A DNA stretch of 64,000 nucleotides from Deinococcus sp. KSM4-11 (GTDB taxonomy: Bacteria > Deinococcota > Deinococci > Deinococcales > Deinococcaceae), in the NCBI RefSeq assembly GCF_004801415.1, contig NZ_SSNX01000004.1, positions 186,001 through 250,000 on the forward strand, read 5' to 3'. The notes beneath the pieces are model-generated. The model was not told the origin of the DNA and did not search any database. It saw nothing but the letters and a program-made list of their open reading frames with translations. Positions 20,585 to 29,552 of this stretch are shown one piece after another (within the stretch, counting starts at the first letter, position 1; each line of letters opens with the position of its first letter). Made by a program: the position numbers and the translations under genes.

Positions 20585-21295
20585 ATGTTGTTGTATGGGC
20601 GCAATCCGGTGCTGGAAGCACTGAAAGACGGTCGTGTGACCGAGGTGCTGGTCGCCAGGGGCGTCGAGGAAACGTTTGTCCGGGAACTCAAGGAGCTGGG
20701 CGTGTTCGTGCGCTTCGCGCCCCGCATCGAACTCGACCAGCTCGCGGGAACCACCGCGCACCAGGGCGTCATGGCCGAGGTGGACGACCTCGCGTGGGCC
20801 ACGGTGGATGACATCCTCGACCGGGCCGACCAGCGCGGCGAGCCGCTGGTGATCGTGCTGCTCGATGGAATCACTGACCCCCGCAACTTCGGCGCGATCA
20901 TCCGCAGCGCGGAGGTGCTGGGCGCGCACGGCGTGGTCGTCGAGGAACGTCGCAGCGCGCCGCTGTCGCCCGTCGTGGCGAAAACGGCCGCCGGGGCCAC
21001 TTCTTTCCTGCCGGTCGCGCAGACGAAGAACCTCCCGCGCCTGATCGACCAGCTCAAGGAAGATGCCGTGTGGGTCTACGGCGCCGCTGGCGAGGCCGCC
21101 CAGCCCGTCGGCAAGGTGGATTTCTCCGGTAAGGTCGCCCTGGTGATCGGCGCGGAGGGCGAGGGTTTGCGCCGCCTGGTGCGCGAGAAGTGCGACGTGC
21201 TGGTCAGCATTCCCACGCGCGGGCAGGTGCAGAGCCTGAACGCCTCGGTGGCGGCGGGCATCCTGCTGTACGAAGTCACGCGGGGGCGCGCATGA
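20585..21295 (+). CDS. rlmB: 23S rRNA 2'-O-methyltransferase, TrmH/RlmB type (SPOUT)
   Basis: 236 residues from ATG 20585 ([20 protein letters not shown]), the usual RlmB opening; an upstream in-frame GTG/TTG start would lie within promoter sequence. An N-terminal L30e-like substrate-binding domain is followed by the SPOUT knot with [35 protein letters not shown] and [20 protein letters not shown]. It uses S-adenosylmethionine to methylate a guanosine ribose in 23S rRNA; a tRNA target is possible for close relatives. It overlaps the epimerase gene by 4 bases. Confidence 0.92.
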   Translation: MLLYGRNPVLEALKDGRVTEVLVARGVEETFVRELKELGVFVRFAPRIELDQLAGTTAHQGVMAEVDDLAWATVDDILDRADQRGEPLVIVLLDGITDPRNFGAIIRSAEVLGAHGVVVEERRSAPLSPVVAKTAAGATSFLPVAQTKNLPRLIDQLKEDAVWVYGAAGEAAQPVGKVDFSGKVALVIGAEGEGLRRLVREKCDVLVSIPTRGQVQSLNASVAAGILLYEVTRGRA

Positions 21296-22203
21296 CCCCT
21301 CCTGAACGCCACTGGAGGGTAGAGACCATCTCCAGTGGCGCCCTGACCCTGGAGATCGTGCCGGAGGTCGGGGCGTCGGTGCTCAACCTGCGCGCCGCGT
21401 CGGGCCGCCCGGTCATGCGGCACGTGGAGCTGGCCGACGTGCAGACCAGTTCCCAGTGCGCGAGTTTCACGCTGCTGCCCTTCAGCAACCGCATCCGCGA
21501 CGCGCGCTTTCCGTTCGGCGGGCACGACGTCCAGCTCAAGGTCACCACCAAGGATGGGCTGGCCCAGCACGGAGACGTCCGGAACCGCCCCTGGACGGTC
21601 ACGCGGGTCACGGACGCCCACCTGCGCTGCGGGTTCGACTCGCGCACCTTCCCCGACCTGAACTGGCCGTGGGCCTTCACCGCCCAGGTGGACTACCTGC
21701 TGCACGGCCCGCACCTCGACACGAGCGTGACCCTCACCAACGCGGACACGACCGCGATGCCCGCCGGCATGGGCCTGCACCCGTATTTCACGCGTCAGGA
21801 CGGCGATACCGACCCGACCGTGTGCTTCGACGCGGCCCTCGCCTACGACACGGATCACCGCTCGTTGCCCGTCGGCGCGGCCCGACCCCTCCACACCGAC
21901 GAGGACTACCGCGTGCCCGCCCCGGTCGGCGACCGTACCATTGACCGCACCTATACGGCGTGGGACGGGGTGGCCCACCTGGCGTGGCCCGGCCGCGGCT
22001 TGACTCTCACCGCCGACAGCGCCTTCTCCCACCTGGTCGTGTTCACCGCGCCCGACGGCTCGCTGGCGCTGGAACCCACCAGTCACGCCACCGACGCCTT
22101 CAATCTGGCCGCCCAGGGGATCGGCGGCGTGGACATGCGCGTCCTGGCGCCCGGTCAAAGCCTCGCCGGGGCCGTCCGGGTCACGCTCGAAGGCCGCTGG
22201 TAA
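21292..22203 (+). CDS. Aldose 1-epimerase
   Basis: 303 residues starting at the ATG overlapping the rlmB stop. Galactose mutarotase-like fold: LLPFSNRIRDARFPFGGHDV, the histidine in LAQHGDVRNRPW, the second histidine in MPAGMGLHPYFTR, and the late conserved ALEPTSHATDAFNL. It interconverts alpha and beta anomers of hexoses. The closest pattern is YeaD/GalM-like mutarotases of broad specificity. The 3' end overlaps the convergent small gene by 23 bases. Confidence 0.88.
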   Translation: MTPPERHWRVETISSGALTLEIVPEVGASVLNLRAASGRPVMRHVELADVQTSSQCASFTLLPFSNRIRDARFPFGGHDVQLKVTTKDGLAQHGDVRNRPWTVTRVTDAHLRCGFDSRTFPDLNWPWAFTAQVDYLLHGPHLDTSVTLTNADTTAMPAGMGLHPYFTRQDGDTDPTVCFDAALAYDTDHRSLPVGAARPLHTDEDYRVPAPVGDRTIDRTYTAWDGVAHLAWPGRGLTLTADSAFSHLVVFTAPDGSLALEPTSHATDAFNLAAQGIGGVDMRVLAPGQSLAGAVRVTLEGRW

Positions 22204-22492
22204 GCCCGGAACCGGCCGGATCGGACAGCGCCAGCAGCGCTCCCGCCCGGTCGCGCAACTCGAAGCCCGGCCGTTCCCGCGCCGCCAGCCAGCGCAGGGC
22301 GTCCAGCAGGTCATCCGTCTCGCGCAGCACTTCCGGCTGCGAGTCACCGATCCACAGCAGGCGGTACTCACGGGGCGCGGCGGGCCGCTCCCAGCGGCTG
22401 CCCTCGTCCTCTTTCACGAATGCGCGCGACATTCCCTCATCATCCGCGCTGCCCGTGGCGGGCGGATTTGCAGCGTGTGATGCCGCCTTCAC
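22181..22492 (-). CDS. Small conserved-type hypothetical protein downstream of the HtrA-like gene
   Basis: 103 residues from a GTG that overlaps the stop of the HtrA-like gene (GTGA), or 83 residues from the ATG at 22432. I do not recognise a family. The central part, YRLLWIGDSQPEVLRETDDL followed by LDALRWLAARERPGFELRDR, reads like a compact alpha/beta domain, rich in Arg, Glu and Leu. The coupling overlap supports it being translated after the protease. It overlaps the epimerase 3' end on the opposite strand, which argues somewhat against the extreme C-terminus being important. Confidence 0.55.
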   Translation of the reverse strand: MKAASHAANPPATGSADDEGMSRAFVKEDEGSRWERPAAPREYRLLWIGDSQPEVLRETDDLLDALRWLAARERPGFELRDRAGALLALSDPAGSGLTSGLRA

Positions 22493-23550
22493 TCGCGCAG
22501 ATCGGGCACGCTGGACTTCGCCACCAGCACCACCGACGTCTCCTGCGCCACGCCACCGCGCACGTAGCCCAGGCGCACCGCCACCCCGATCCCGACCTTC
22601 CGGATCGCCGTGATGAACTCGTCGGCCCCACGCACCGGTCGGCCGTTCACGCTGGTGATGATGTCACCGAGCTCGACCAGATTCCCGTCGCGGTCAAGGC
22701 GGCTGCCACGCAGGCCCGCCCGGGCCGCCGGGCTGCCCTGGGCCACCCGCGACACCACCGCGCCGGGCGGGTCGGTCAGGCCGCTGTGCAGGTCGTCCAG
22801 CACCAGACCGACCACCGCCACGTCCTGTTTGCGCCCGTCCAGCAACCCCTGTACCAGGACATTCCCGGCGACGACCGGCACCGCGTAGCTGCGCCGCGTG
22901 CGTCCGGATTCGTCCACGCGGATGTAGCTGACCACCCCGATCGCCTGCCCGTTGCCGTCGATGATCGGCCCGCCGCTGTCGCCCGGCGCGAGGGGCGCGC
23001 TCATCTCCAGCGTGCCCTGTGGGAAGTCCGAGCGGCCCGCCGCCATGTCCAGGCCCAGCAATTGGCCCCGCCGCGCTTGCAGGAAGTCTCCGCCGCTGTT
23101 GCCGATAGCCAGCACGGTCTCGCCCACCCGGGGTGCCCGCGTCGTGAGTTTCAGGTACGGAAAGGGGCCGCGTCCCTCGATGCTCAGCAAGGCCACATCC
23201 GCCGCCGCGTTGAAGGCCGTGACGCGCGCCCGGTAGCTCTTGCCGTTCACGGTGCTCACCTGAAACAGCGTGCCGCTGCTCACCACGTGGTACGCGGTCA
23301 TGACCTGCCCCTGCGCGCTGATGAAGAAGCCGGTGCCGATGCCCGCTGAGTTCCGCGCCGGATCGACGCTCTCCACCTGCACGGTCGCCGGACGGGACGC
23401 CTCGAACAGCGCCCGCGTCTGCGGCGGCAGCGAGTCCGGCAGGGTGCGCGTCGTGACCGGGGCCGCCTGGGCGTCCGGCTCTCGCGGTGGCAGCAGGTAC
23501 GCGCCGAGCGCCAGCAGCAACAGAACGGGAAGCCAGGGTGACGCGCGCAT
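22489..23550 (-). CDS. HtrA/DegP-like trypsin-fold serine protease with PDZ domain
   Basis: 353 residues from ATG 23550, which lies 6 bases after a TATCCT box. An N-terminal membrane anchor or uncleaved signal (residues 6-20) precedes a trypsin-like domain with the full triad: H88 (MTAYHVVSS), D118 (NAAADVALL), S192 (APGDSGGP). A single C-terminal PDZ domain spans about residues 255-345, with GSPAARAGLRG and ELGDIITSVNGRPV. It probably degrades or holds misfolded proteins outside the membrane. It is divergent from the EVE gene and coupled to the small downstream ORF. Confidence 0.92.
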   Translation of the reverse strand: MRASPWLPVLLLLALGAYLLPPREPDAQAAPVTTRTLPDSLPPQTRALFEASRPATVQVESVDPARNSAGIGTGFFISAQGQVMTAYHVVSSGTLFQVSTVNGKSYRARVTAFNAAADVALLSIEGRGPFPYLKLTTRAPRVGETVLAIGNSGGDFLQARRGQLLGLDMAAGRSDFPQGTLEMSAPLAPGDSGGPIIDGNGQAIGVVSYIRVDESGRTRRSYAVPVVAGNVLVQGLLDGRKQDVAVVGLVLDDLHSGLTDPPGAVVSRVAQGSPAARAGLRGSRLDRDGNLVELGDIITSVNGRPVRGADEFITAIRKVGIGVAVRLGYVRGGVAQETSVVLVAKSSVPDLRE

Positions 23551-23556
23551 CTCCCG

Positions 23557-23562
23557 AGGATA
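23557..23562 (-). promoter_or_regulatory. -10 box of leaderless HtrA-like gene
   Basis: TATCCT on the minus strand ends 6 bases before the ATG at 23550. Confidence 0.55.
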
Positions 23563-23607
23563 GAACCTGCCCGCGTGCCGCACGGTGGCGAAGGCACCAG
23601 CGGACGC

Positions 23608-23613
23608 TACGCT
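23608..23613 (+). promoter_or_regulatory. -10 box of leaderless EVE-domain gene
   Basis: TACGCT ends 7 bases before the ATG at 23621. It lies back-to-back with the HtrA-like promoter, 45 bases away. Confidence 0.55.
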
Positions 23614-23620
23614 GATCTTC

Positions 23621-24091
23621 ATGCAGCGGTGGCTTCTGAAATCCGAACCGGACGTGTTCGGGTACCCCGACCTGGAACGCGTGGGCCACGAACCGTGGAA
23701 CGGCGTCCGCAACTACCAGGCGCGCAATAACCTGCGCGCCATGCACCTCGGCGACCTGTGCCTCTTCTACCACTCGAACGCGAAACCGAACGGCGTCGCC
23801 GGGGTGGCCCGCGTGAGCCGGGAAGCGCACCCGGACAACCTTCAGTTCGACCCGGCCAGTCCCTACCACGATCCGAAATCCCCGCCGGGCGACCCCCGCT
23901 GGAGCATGGTTGAGGTCGAGCCGGTGCGCGCCTTCCCCCGCCTGCTGACCCTGGACGACCTGCGCGCGCTGCCCGAGTGGGCCGATTCTCCCCTGACCCG
24001 CAAGGGGACACGCCTGAGCGTCCTGCCCGTCACGGACACGGAATTCCGTGCGGCGTTACGCGCCGTGGGCCTGGATGCCGATACGCTTTGA
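23621..24091 (+). CDS. EVE-domain (thymocyte nuclear protein 1-like) protein
   Basis: 156 residues, essentially one EVE domain, the PUA-like fold. WLLKSEPDVFGYPDLER opens the domain, followed by WNGVRNYQARNNLRAMHLGD, LCLFYHSNAKPNGVAGVARV and YHDPKSPPGDPRWSMVEVEP. EVE domains bind modified nucleotides in DNA or RNA. The gene overlaps the downstream GNAT gene by 17 bases. Biological target unknown. Confidence 0.93.
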   Translation: MQRWLLKSEPDVFGYPDLERVGHEPWNGVRNYQARNNLRAMHLGDLCLFYHSNAKPNGVAGVARVSREAHPDNLQFDPASPYHDPKSPPGDPRWSMVEVEPVRAFPRLLTLDDLRALPEWADSPLTRKGTRLSVLPVTDTEFRAALRAVGLDADTL

Positions 24092-24575
24092 CTCCCTGAC
24101 GGTGGCCGACGTGCCCCGGCTGACCCGCTGGTTGCCGGAGCCACACGTCCGTGCCTTCTGGGACGACGGTGAACGCGACGAGGCCACCGTCTGCGACCAC
24201 TCTTTCGCCCCGAACCGCGACGTGCCCGGCTTCATCTTCCGTGTGGACGGCCACCCTACCGGTTTTCTCCAGACCGAACGGATCGGGGAAGGGCATGAAT
24301 TCCAGCCGTGGGCCATGCGCGCCGGGGAGACCTGGGCCATCGACCTGCTCATCGGGGAGGTCGAACAGACCGGGCGGGGGGTGGGGCCACAGGTTATCCG
24401 GGCGTTCATCGACAAGCTCCAGGGCGAACGTCCAGACTTGCACCGCAGTGTGATCGGCCCCGACGAACGCAACGAGCGCGCCATCCGTGCCTACGGGAAG
24501 GCCGGCTTCGAGAAGGTCGGCATGCTGGACGACGAGGCGGGACGGCGGGTCATCACGCGGCTGAACCGGAACTGA
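24075..24575 (+). CDS. GNAT acetyltransferase, aminoglycoside 6'-N-acetyltransferase-like
   Basis: 166 residues from ATG 24075 (MPIRFDSLTVADVPRLTRWL). The RimJ/AAC(6')-type layout is visible: LTRWLPEPHVRAFWDDG, WAIDLLIGEVEQTGRGVGPQ (acetyl-CoA loop) and ERNERAIRAYGKAGFEKVGM. The order resembles AAC(6')-I enzymes and siderophore-type acetyltransferases. Substrate unknown. The start lies within the EVE gene, so the two are probably cotranscribed. Confidence 0.82.
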   Translation: MPIRFDSLTVADVPRLTRWLPEPHVRAFWDDGERDEATVCDHSFAPNRDVPGFIFRVDGHPTGFLQTERIGEGHEFQPWAMRAGETWAIDLLIGEVEQTGRGVGPQVIRAFIDKLQGERPDLHRSVIGPDERNERAIRAYGKAGFEKVGMLDDEAGRRVITRLNRN

Positions 24576-24590
24576 GGCCCCGTAGCCCAG

Positions 24591-24801
24591 GAAAAACCAC
24601 CTCCGGAGAGGTGGGTGGAGGGGCGCGGCGTGCGTCGAGGCCGTGGTGGTGAGGGGTGAACGGTCTGGGTCAGGGGTGCTGGGTGCTGGGCGTTCCCTGT
24701 GAGGATCGGGGGTTGAACCCGAGACGCTGCCCCGACGTCAACCAGGAGGTGCAGCTTTATCCCCGCTGCGAGGTAGGCTTCCGCCCGCACGTGGCCCCTC
24801 C
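24591..24801 (-). ncRNA. Candidate structured small RNA of about 200 nt
   Basis: The 257-base gap has no plausible coding frame but has RNA-gene architecture on the minus strand. A TACAGT box (24808-24813) precedes a predicted 5' end near 24801. That end (GGAGGGGC, 24794-24801) is perfectly complementary to sequence near the 3' end (24617-24624), and GTGCG (24786-24790) pairs with 24630-24634. Internal hairpins include GCAGC/GCTGC, GGTTGA/TCAACC and a TCGGG-TTCAACC-CCCGA arm like a tRNA T-arm. A terminator with T-tract follows. It does not match tRNA, tmRNA, SRP or RNase P RNA features I know. A 6S-like or Y-RNA-like role is only speculation. Confidence 0.42.
24592..24614 (-). terminator. Rho-independent terminator, minus strand
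   Basis: CCACCTC (24597-24603) pairs with GAGGTGG (24608-24614) around a 4-base loop. On the minus strand the stem is followed by five T residues (24596-24592). Confidence 0.7.
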
Positions 24802-24832
24802 GCCCGTACTGTACCTTTCCACCCGCCCGAGC

Positions 24833-25291
24833 TCAGTCGCCCAGTTCCGTCAGCCAGTTGGTCTGCTGGATCTCGGCCTCCAGCTCGCGCCGCTGCTTGG
24901 CGAGGGCGTCCACCTGCGTCTGGAGGTCGCGGGCCGGAACGGCAGACAGGATCCGCACCTCGCTGTTGCTGTAGCGCGTCTGCCGTTCGGAAGCCGTGGC
25001 CGCCGCGCGGCGCAGCACCTTCAGGCGCAGGTCGAGCATGTCCCGGCGAGTCAGGGCGTCTGTCAGTGTCTGACCGCCCGGCAGGGTGGCCGCGAGGTTC
25101 GCCCGGTGGATGCGGGGCAACAGGGCCTCAAGCCGCTGGGCGACGTCCATGAATTCGTGGAGCAATTGCCGGGGCTCTTCGGGCGGCGCCTCGCCCTCCT
25201 GCACCAGCAGGTTCTTGACGATCCGCTCCTCAAGCTGGGCCGCGCGTTTTTGCAGGTCGGCGCGTTCGATCAGGGCCTCGGCGAGTTTCAT
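24833..25291 (-). CDS. DIP1984 family protein
   Basis: 152 residues, starting MKLAEALIERADLQKRAAQL. It is a helical, charged protein with the family hallmarks: LEERIVKNLLVQEGEAPPE, LPRIHRANLAATLPGGQTLT, ALTRRDMLDLRLKVLRRAA and VDALAKQRRELEAEIQQTNW. Two coiled-coil stretches (about 5-30 and 125-147) are likely. The family, also annotated as septicolysin-like, has no established enzymatic role. ATG lies 6 bases after a TACCGT box. Divergent from mutS2. Confidence 0.9.
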   Translation of the reverse strand: MKLAEALIERADLQKRAAQLEERIVKNLLVQEGEAPPEEPRQLLHEFMDVAQRLEALLPRIHRANLAATLPGGQTLTDALTRRDMLDLRLKVLRRAAATASERQTRYSNSEVRILSAVPARDLQTQVDALAKQRRELEAEIQQTNWLTELGD

Positions 25292-25297
25292 GCATTC

Positions 25298-25303
25298 ACG
25301 GTA
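25298..25303 (-). promoter_or_regulatory. -10 box of leaderless DIP1984 gene
   Basis: TACCGT on the minus strand ends 6 bases before the ATG at 25291. Confidence 0.55.
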
Positions 25304-25375
25304 CCTTGTGAGCTTCGTTTCTAAGCCACTCGGCGCACGGTATTCGCCCAGGCGCGTTGTTATGCTTCACGCAAG

Positions 25376-27661
25376 ATGTCCTTCGATTCGCGCGCCCTGT
25401 CTGCCCTGGATTTCCCCCGCGTCCGTGACGCCCTCGCCCAGCGGTGCGCGACGACGCTGGGCACCGAGCGGGCCGGGGCGCTGCAACCCTCGGACGATGG
25501 GGGCCGGATCGCGCGCGAACTGGACGAGGTGGAGGATGCGCTCTTCGGTGTGAGCCTGAGCCTGGGCGGCATTCAGGACATCCGTGACCTGCACGCGCGG
25601 GCACAGGAAGGCCGGGTGCTGTCCGGGCAGGAGCTGCTGAACGCGGCCTACTCGCTGGACGGCGCGATGACCGTGAAGCGGGCCATCGGCGCGAATTCGC
25701 GCGGGCCGCTCCGGGAGGTCGCCCTGGGCCTGGGCGATCACGCGGAACTGGTGCGCCGCGTGCTGGGTGCCCTCGACCGCGAGGGCGGCGTGCGAGACGA
25801 GGCGTCGCCGCACCTGCGCGACCTGCGCCGCCGGATTGAGCCGTTGCGGGGGCGCATCCGCGAACGCTTGGCAAGCACCCTGGAGAAGTGGGCCGACGTC
25901 CTGCAGGAGCACATCGTCACCATCCGCCGCGACCGCTACGTGCTGCCGGTACAGGCCAGCCGCGTGGGGCAGGTGCAGGGCATCATCGTGGACGCCTCCG
26001 CAACCGGGCAGACGTACTTCGTGGAGCCGGCCGCGATCACGCAGCTCAACAACGAACTGGCCCGCCTGATCCTCGACGAGGAGGCCGAGGTGCGCCGGAT
26101 TCTGACCGAGCTGTCGGGCCTGCTCGCGCAGGACGGGGACGTGCCGATGACCCTCTCGACCATCGGGGAACTCGATCTGATCGCGTCGAAGGCGCGGCTG
26201 GCGCGGGACTGGCGGCTGAACCGCCCCGAGCCGTCGCCCGCCGGCGTGTACGACCTGCGCGAGGCGCGCCACCCGCTGATCGAGCATCCCGTGGCGAACG
26301 ACATCGCGCTGGGCAGCACGAAACTGCTGCTGATCACTGGCCCGAACATGGGCGGCAAGACTGCGACCCTCAAGACCCTCGGCCTGGCCGTCCTGATGCA
26401 CCAGTGCGGCCTGTACGTCCCGGCGGCAAGCGCGAAACTGCCCGTGGTGCAGGACGTGCTGGTGGACATCGGCGACGAGCAGAGCATCGAGGCGTCCCTG
26501 AGCACCTTCGCCAGTCACCTCAAGCACCTGCGCTACGTGCTGCGGCACGCGTCGCCAGACACGCTGGTGCTGGTCGACGAGTTGGGCAGCGGCACCGATC
26601 CGAACGAAGGCGCGGCCCTGTCGCAGGCGATCATCGAGACGCTGCTGTCCCAGGACGCGCGCGGCATCGTGACGTCGCACCTGTCGCCGCTGAAACTGTT
26701 CGCGCTGGAAACGCCGGGCCTGAAGAATGCCAGCATGGGCTTCGAGGTCGATACCCTCTCGCCCACGTACGTGTTGCAGGTGGGACAGCCGGGCCGCAGT
26801 TACGCACTGGCCATCGCGCAGCGCATGGGTCTGCCGGCCGATGTGCTGGAGCGTGCCACGGGCCTGCTCGGCGAGGACGCCGGGATCATGGAACGCATGC
26901 TGGAGGGCCTGGAACGCGAACGTGCCGACCTGGCCGGTCAGCTGGAGACCGCCACAACCGCCCGCAGGGAAGCCGAGGGCGAACTGGGCCGCGTGCGCCA
27001 GGAGCGTGAGACCCTCGAAACGCGCCGGGGCGAGATGCTTGCGGAGGCCGCGCAGAAGGCCGAGTCGCTGTACGCCGACGCCATTGAGCGCGTCCGGACC
27101 CTGCGGGCCAGGGCTCAGGAGGACGGCGCCCGTCCGCGCGTGATGCAGGAACTCCGCGAACTCCGCACCGCCGCGCAGAAGGCCCGGCCCGCTCCACCGG
27201 TGCGCGAGGAACGGGGCGATCCCATCCGCGTGGGCAGCCGCGTGGACGTGCCCGCCTACAACGCGGCCGGGCAGGTGCTGGAACTGCGGGGCGATGATCT
27301 GGTCGTGCAGCTTGGCGTGATGAAGGTCGGCGTGAAGCGCCGCGATGTGCGTGTTCAGCCGGAAGTGAAGGTGCCCGCCCTGCGCGGCAGTTTCGTGGGC
27401 CGCGCTCCCACCACCTTCCAGGCCGAGTTGCAGCTCCGGGGTCTGGGAGTTGAGGAAGCCGTGGAGGAGCTCCGCACCGCGATCCTGGAGGCCTCGGCGC
27501 TAAAGGAAAAACAGCTGCGCGTGGTGCACGGCAAGGGCCAGGGCGTCCTGCGCCGCCTGCTGCGCGAATACCTGAAGAACGACCGCAAGGTGGAATCCTT
27601 CCATGACGCGGAGCCCAACCAGGGCGGGCACGGCGTGACCATCGTGAACCTGCGCGCGTAA
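25376..27661 (+). CDS. mutS2: Endonuclease MutS2
   Basis: 761 residues, normal MutS2 length. It has no mismatch-recognition domain. The MutS core is followed by the ATPase with Walker A GPNMGGKT (322-329), Walker [17 protein letters not shown] and the TSHLSPLK segment. A long coiled coil lies at about 510-600 ([20 protein letters not shown]). The C-terminal Smr nuclease domain spans about 685-761, with [18 protein letters not shown] and [18 protein letters not shown] (H718). MutS2 acts on recombination intermediates or on collided ribosomes. A TATGCT box lies 9 bases upstream of the ATG. Confidence 0.96.
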   Translation: MSFDSRALSALDFPRVRDALAQRCATTLGTERAGALQPSDDGGRIARELDEVEDALFGVSLSLGGIQDIRDLHARAQEGRVLSGQELLNAAYSLDGAMTVKRAIGANSRGPLREVALGLGDHAELVRRVLGALDREGGVRDEASPHLRDLRRRIEPLRGRIRERLASTLEKWADVLQEHIVTIRRDRYVLPVQASRVGQVQGIIVDASATGQTYFVEPAAITQLNNELARLILDEEAEVRRILTELSGLLAQDGDVPMTLSTIGELDLIASKARLARDWRLNRPEPSPAGVYDLREARHPLIEHPVANDIALGSTKLLLITGPNMGGKTATLKTLGLAVLMHQCGLYVPAASAKLPVVQDVLVDIGDEQSIEASLSTFASHLKHLRYVLRHASPDTLVLVDELGSGTDPNEGAALSQAIIETLLSQDARGIVTSHLSPLKLFALETPGLKNASMGFEVDTLSPTYVLQVGQPGRSYALAIAQRMGLPADVLERATGLLGEDAGIMERMLEGLERERADLAGQLETATTARREAEGELGRVRQERETLETRRGEMLAEAAQKAESLYADAIERVRTLRARAQEDGARPRVMQELRELRTAAQKARPAPPVREERGDPIRVGSRVDVPAYNAAGQVLELRGDDLVVQLGVMKVGVKRRDVRVQPEVKVPALRGSFVGRAPTTFQAELQLRGLGVEEAVEELRTAILEASALKEKQLRVVHGKGQGVLRRLLREYLKNDRKVESFHDAEPNQGGHGVTIVNLRA

Positions 27662-27772
27662 TTCCCTGCACGGCGCGGCTCTGGAGCGTACTGGCCCGGC
27701 ACTGTACTTAGCCCTGTGCACTCACCACATGTGACGCCACTGTGCCGGCGGGTCGGGTAGGGTGGGGCGGTC

Positions 27773-28777
27773 ATGAGGTTGTTCCTTCGCCGCCCCGCTT
27801 CATCACGTCCATCCGTTCGTCGGCCCCTGGGCCGCCCCCTGACTGTTGCCGCGCTCGTCGCCGCGCTCTGGGCTCCGGTCGCGCAGGCGCAGTCGATTTT
27901 CCATCTGCCTTCCAACTACATGGGCCGCTTCGGCACCTCTGAGATCGCGTACACCACGGCGACCGGCTACGGCGTGCGGTACCTGCCACTGCCCACGGAA
28001 CCCGACATCCGCCTGTCGATCGTGAAGCAGGCGAACTACTGGGAGATCAACGTCGGGAGCCGCGTGAACGACACGACCCTGGCCGGTGGTGTGTACTTCA
28101 ACGGCTACACGGCCGCCGAGGGGATTCCTCGCATGGAATACACGCACAACTCCGACGTGGGCGTGCAGTACAGCGCGCTCGTCCAGGGAGAGGGCTTGCA
28201 TTCGCATCTGTCCGGCGGCGACGCCTTCAGGATCATGCAGGGGCGCGTTCGCGTGCTGGGCACGCTGGGCGTGGCCGTCCAGGCGGAGACCGTGGCCCCG
28301 TACGGGCAGGCGGAGGTCAGCGGAGGCTTCAGCAAGACCTTCGGCGTGGTGAACGCGTACCTGGGCACGACGGCCCGCACCTACGTGTTTCCGGTTCAGG
28401 GGCAGGTTCAGGGCAGCGTGGATGTCTACCTGGCTGCCTCGGCCAGTCCGGTTCAGGGATTGACGCTGGCCGCGTCTCACTTCGAGCGCTACGTGGGGGG
28501 TACAGTGGCCATCCCGGACTTCGGCGTGTCCCGCTACGAGGAGACCAACCTGACGGCTCTGTACCGTTTCCCGAAACAGGATCGCCTGCTGGCGCCGGGA
28601 GCTGTTCGGGCGCGGGCGTCCCGTACCTGGACCTCCGGGTATACGTACGTGTGGCTCGATACCTTGTTCGACGTGCGCGGCCTGCCGAGCCTGGTGGGGC
28701 CGGGCGTGGGCTACCAGTTCGGGCCGGGCGGCACCGATAGTCGCTGGCTCTTTACCCTCATCACGCTGGGCCGCTGA
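27773..28777 (+). CDS. Secreted or outer-envelope beta-strand-rich protein, unknown function
   Basis: 334 residues. An arginine-rich N-terminus and hydrophobic core end in APVAQAQS (residues about 33-40), a signal peptide. The rest is rich in alternating hydrophobic/polar strands with many aromatic and glycine residues (GVRYLPLPTEPDIRLSIVKQ, YWEINVGSRVNDTTLAGGVY, GYTYVWLDTLFDVRGLPSLV). It ends in WLFTLITLGR, suggesting a beta-barrel or surface-layer-associated protein. I do not recognise the family. A TAGGGT box lies 9 bases before the ATG with no clear ribosome binding site. It stands alone between mutS2 and the nuo operon. Confidence 0.8.
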   Translation: MRLFLRRPASSRPSVRRPLGRPLTVAALVAALWAPVAQAQSIFHLPSNYMGRFGTSEIAYTTATGYGVRYLPLPTEPDIRLSIVKQANYWEINVGSRVNDTTLAGGVYFNGYTAAEGIPRMEYTHNSDVGVQYSALVQGEGLHSHLSGGDAFRIMQGRVRVLGTLGVAVQAETVAPYGQAEVSGGFSKTFGVVNAYLGTTARTYVFPVQGQVQGSVDVYLAASASPVQGLTLAASHFERYVGGTVAIPDFGVSRYEETNLTALYRFPKQDRLLAPGAVRARASRTWTSGYTYVWLDTLFDVRGLPSLVGPGVGYQFGPGGTDSRWLFTLITLGR

Positions 28778-29070
28778 GGAACTGGACGGCTGTCTCTGGA
28801 CGCTCATCCGACGTGGCCTGTGGGGCCCGCTGCGGCGGGGGTGGATGATCGCGGTCTGGCCTTCCAGACTGACCGCCAGACCCGTTGCTGGGTCGGGTGG
28901 GTGCGTGTGCGCGCGCGGTTCCGGGTTGGAATCGTGATAAAACTGGGGAGTACCTCAGTCTGTCCGTCCGCCTATGTCGTCTGGCCCCCTCTCTTTTTTT
29001 CAACTCTCTCGTGCTCTTTTTCACGAGTAGGTGTGGAAGCGGGAGCACCGGGGGAGAAAGGGGAAAGATC
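28778..29070 (+). other. Long leader region of the nuo operon
   Basis: The 293-base gap contains a T/C-rich stretch (28987-29021) and a hairpin CTCGTG (29008-29013)/CACGAG (29022-29027) with an 8-base T-rich loop, about 45 bases before nuoA. The region 28926-28943 (TTGGAA and TAAAAC) is AT-richer than its surroundings and may hold the promoter, but spacing is not convincing. No gene is seen. Confidence 0.45.
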
Positions 29071-29433
29071 ATCGAACAGTACGCGAACTTTGTGATCATG
29101 CTGCTCGTCGCCCTGGGAATCGGCGTGCTCGCCGTGGTCGTCAGCGCCATCCTGGGGCCCAAGAAAGCCACCCGCGTCAAGCTCATGGCCTACGAGAGCG
29201 GCAACGACCCCGAACACGGCGGCGTGGGCACCGGTCAGCGCTTCCCGGTGCACTTCTACCTGGTGGCCATGCTGTTCATCGTCTTCGATATCGAGACGGC
29301 GTTCTTCTACCCGCTCGCAGTGGCCTACCAGCACCTCGTCCCCTTCGCGTTCCTGGAAGCCGTGACCTTCGTGCTCCTGCTCCTGGTCGGGTACGTGTAC
29401 GTGCTGAAAAAGAAGGTGCTCGAATGGGCCTGA
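29071..29433 (+). CDS. nuoA: NADH-quinone oxidoreductase subunit A, apparent ATC start
   Basis: 120 residues if read from ATC at 29071. Membrane subunit of complex I with three helices. The conserved loop [14 protein letters not shown] followed by [20 protein letters not shown] is fully present. The reading frame has no ATG, GTG or TTG near the expected N-terminus ([20 protein letters not shown]). AGGGG lies 7 bases before ATC 29071, so initiation at ATC is the simplest reading. An in-frame GTG at 29092 would remove part of helix 1, and in-frame GTG/TTG codons far upstream would add about 60 unlikely residues. Confidence 0.9.
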   Translation: MEQYANFVIMLLVALGIGVLAVVVSAILGPKKATRVKLMAYESGNDPEHGGVGTGQRFPVHFYLVAMLFIVFDIETAFFYPLAVAYQHLVPFAFLEAVTFVLLLLVGYVYVLKKKVLEWA

Positions 29434-29552
29434 GAATGGGGATTCCGGCGGCAAATCAAGAAAGAGATGGTGCCGCCCCCGATCCTGCGGCCCCCCCGAC
29501 CGCTGCACCGGCAGCGCAGGGCCACACCGTGGAGGTGACTGCATGCCCCTGA
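29424..29552 (+). CDS. Possible 42-residue ORF bridging nuoA and nuoB
   Basis: Starts at an ATG inside the end of nuoA and stops 10 bases into nuoB, so it fills the 109-base gap exactly. The product is proline/alanine-rich ([20 protein letters not shown]) with no recognisable domain. The nuoB gene has its own strong site (GGAGGTGA), so the ORF is not needed for coupling. Chance is possible in such GC-rich DNA. Confidence 0.2.
   Translation: MGLRMGIPAANQERDGAAPDPAAPPTAAPAAQGHTVEVTACP

Noticed and set aside
24690..24765. A tRNA gene on the minus strand, based on a T-arm-like hairpin
   Set aside because: No 7-bp acceptor stem, proper D-arm or anticodon arm can be formed around it, and the spacing is too short.
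24591..24801. Identification of the structured RNA as tmRNA or SRP RNA
   Set aside because: No tag-peptide ORF or alanyl acceptor end, and no GGAA-tetraloop/AGCA domain IV.
25360..25376. A radiation/desiccation response motif upstream of mutS2
   Set aside because: Only the left half (TTATG) fits the palindrome; the right half is poor.
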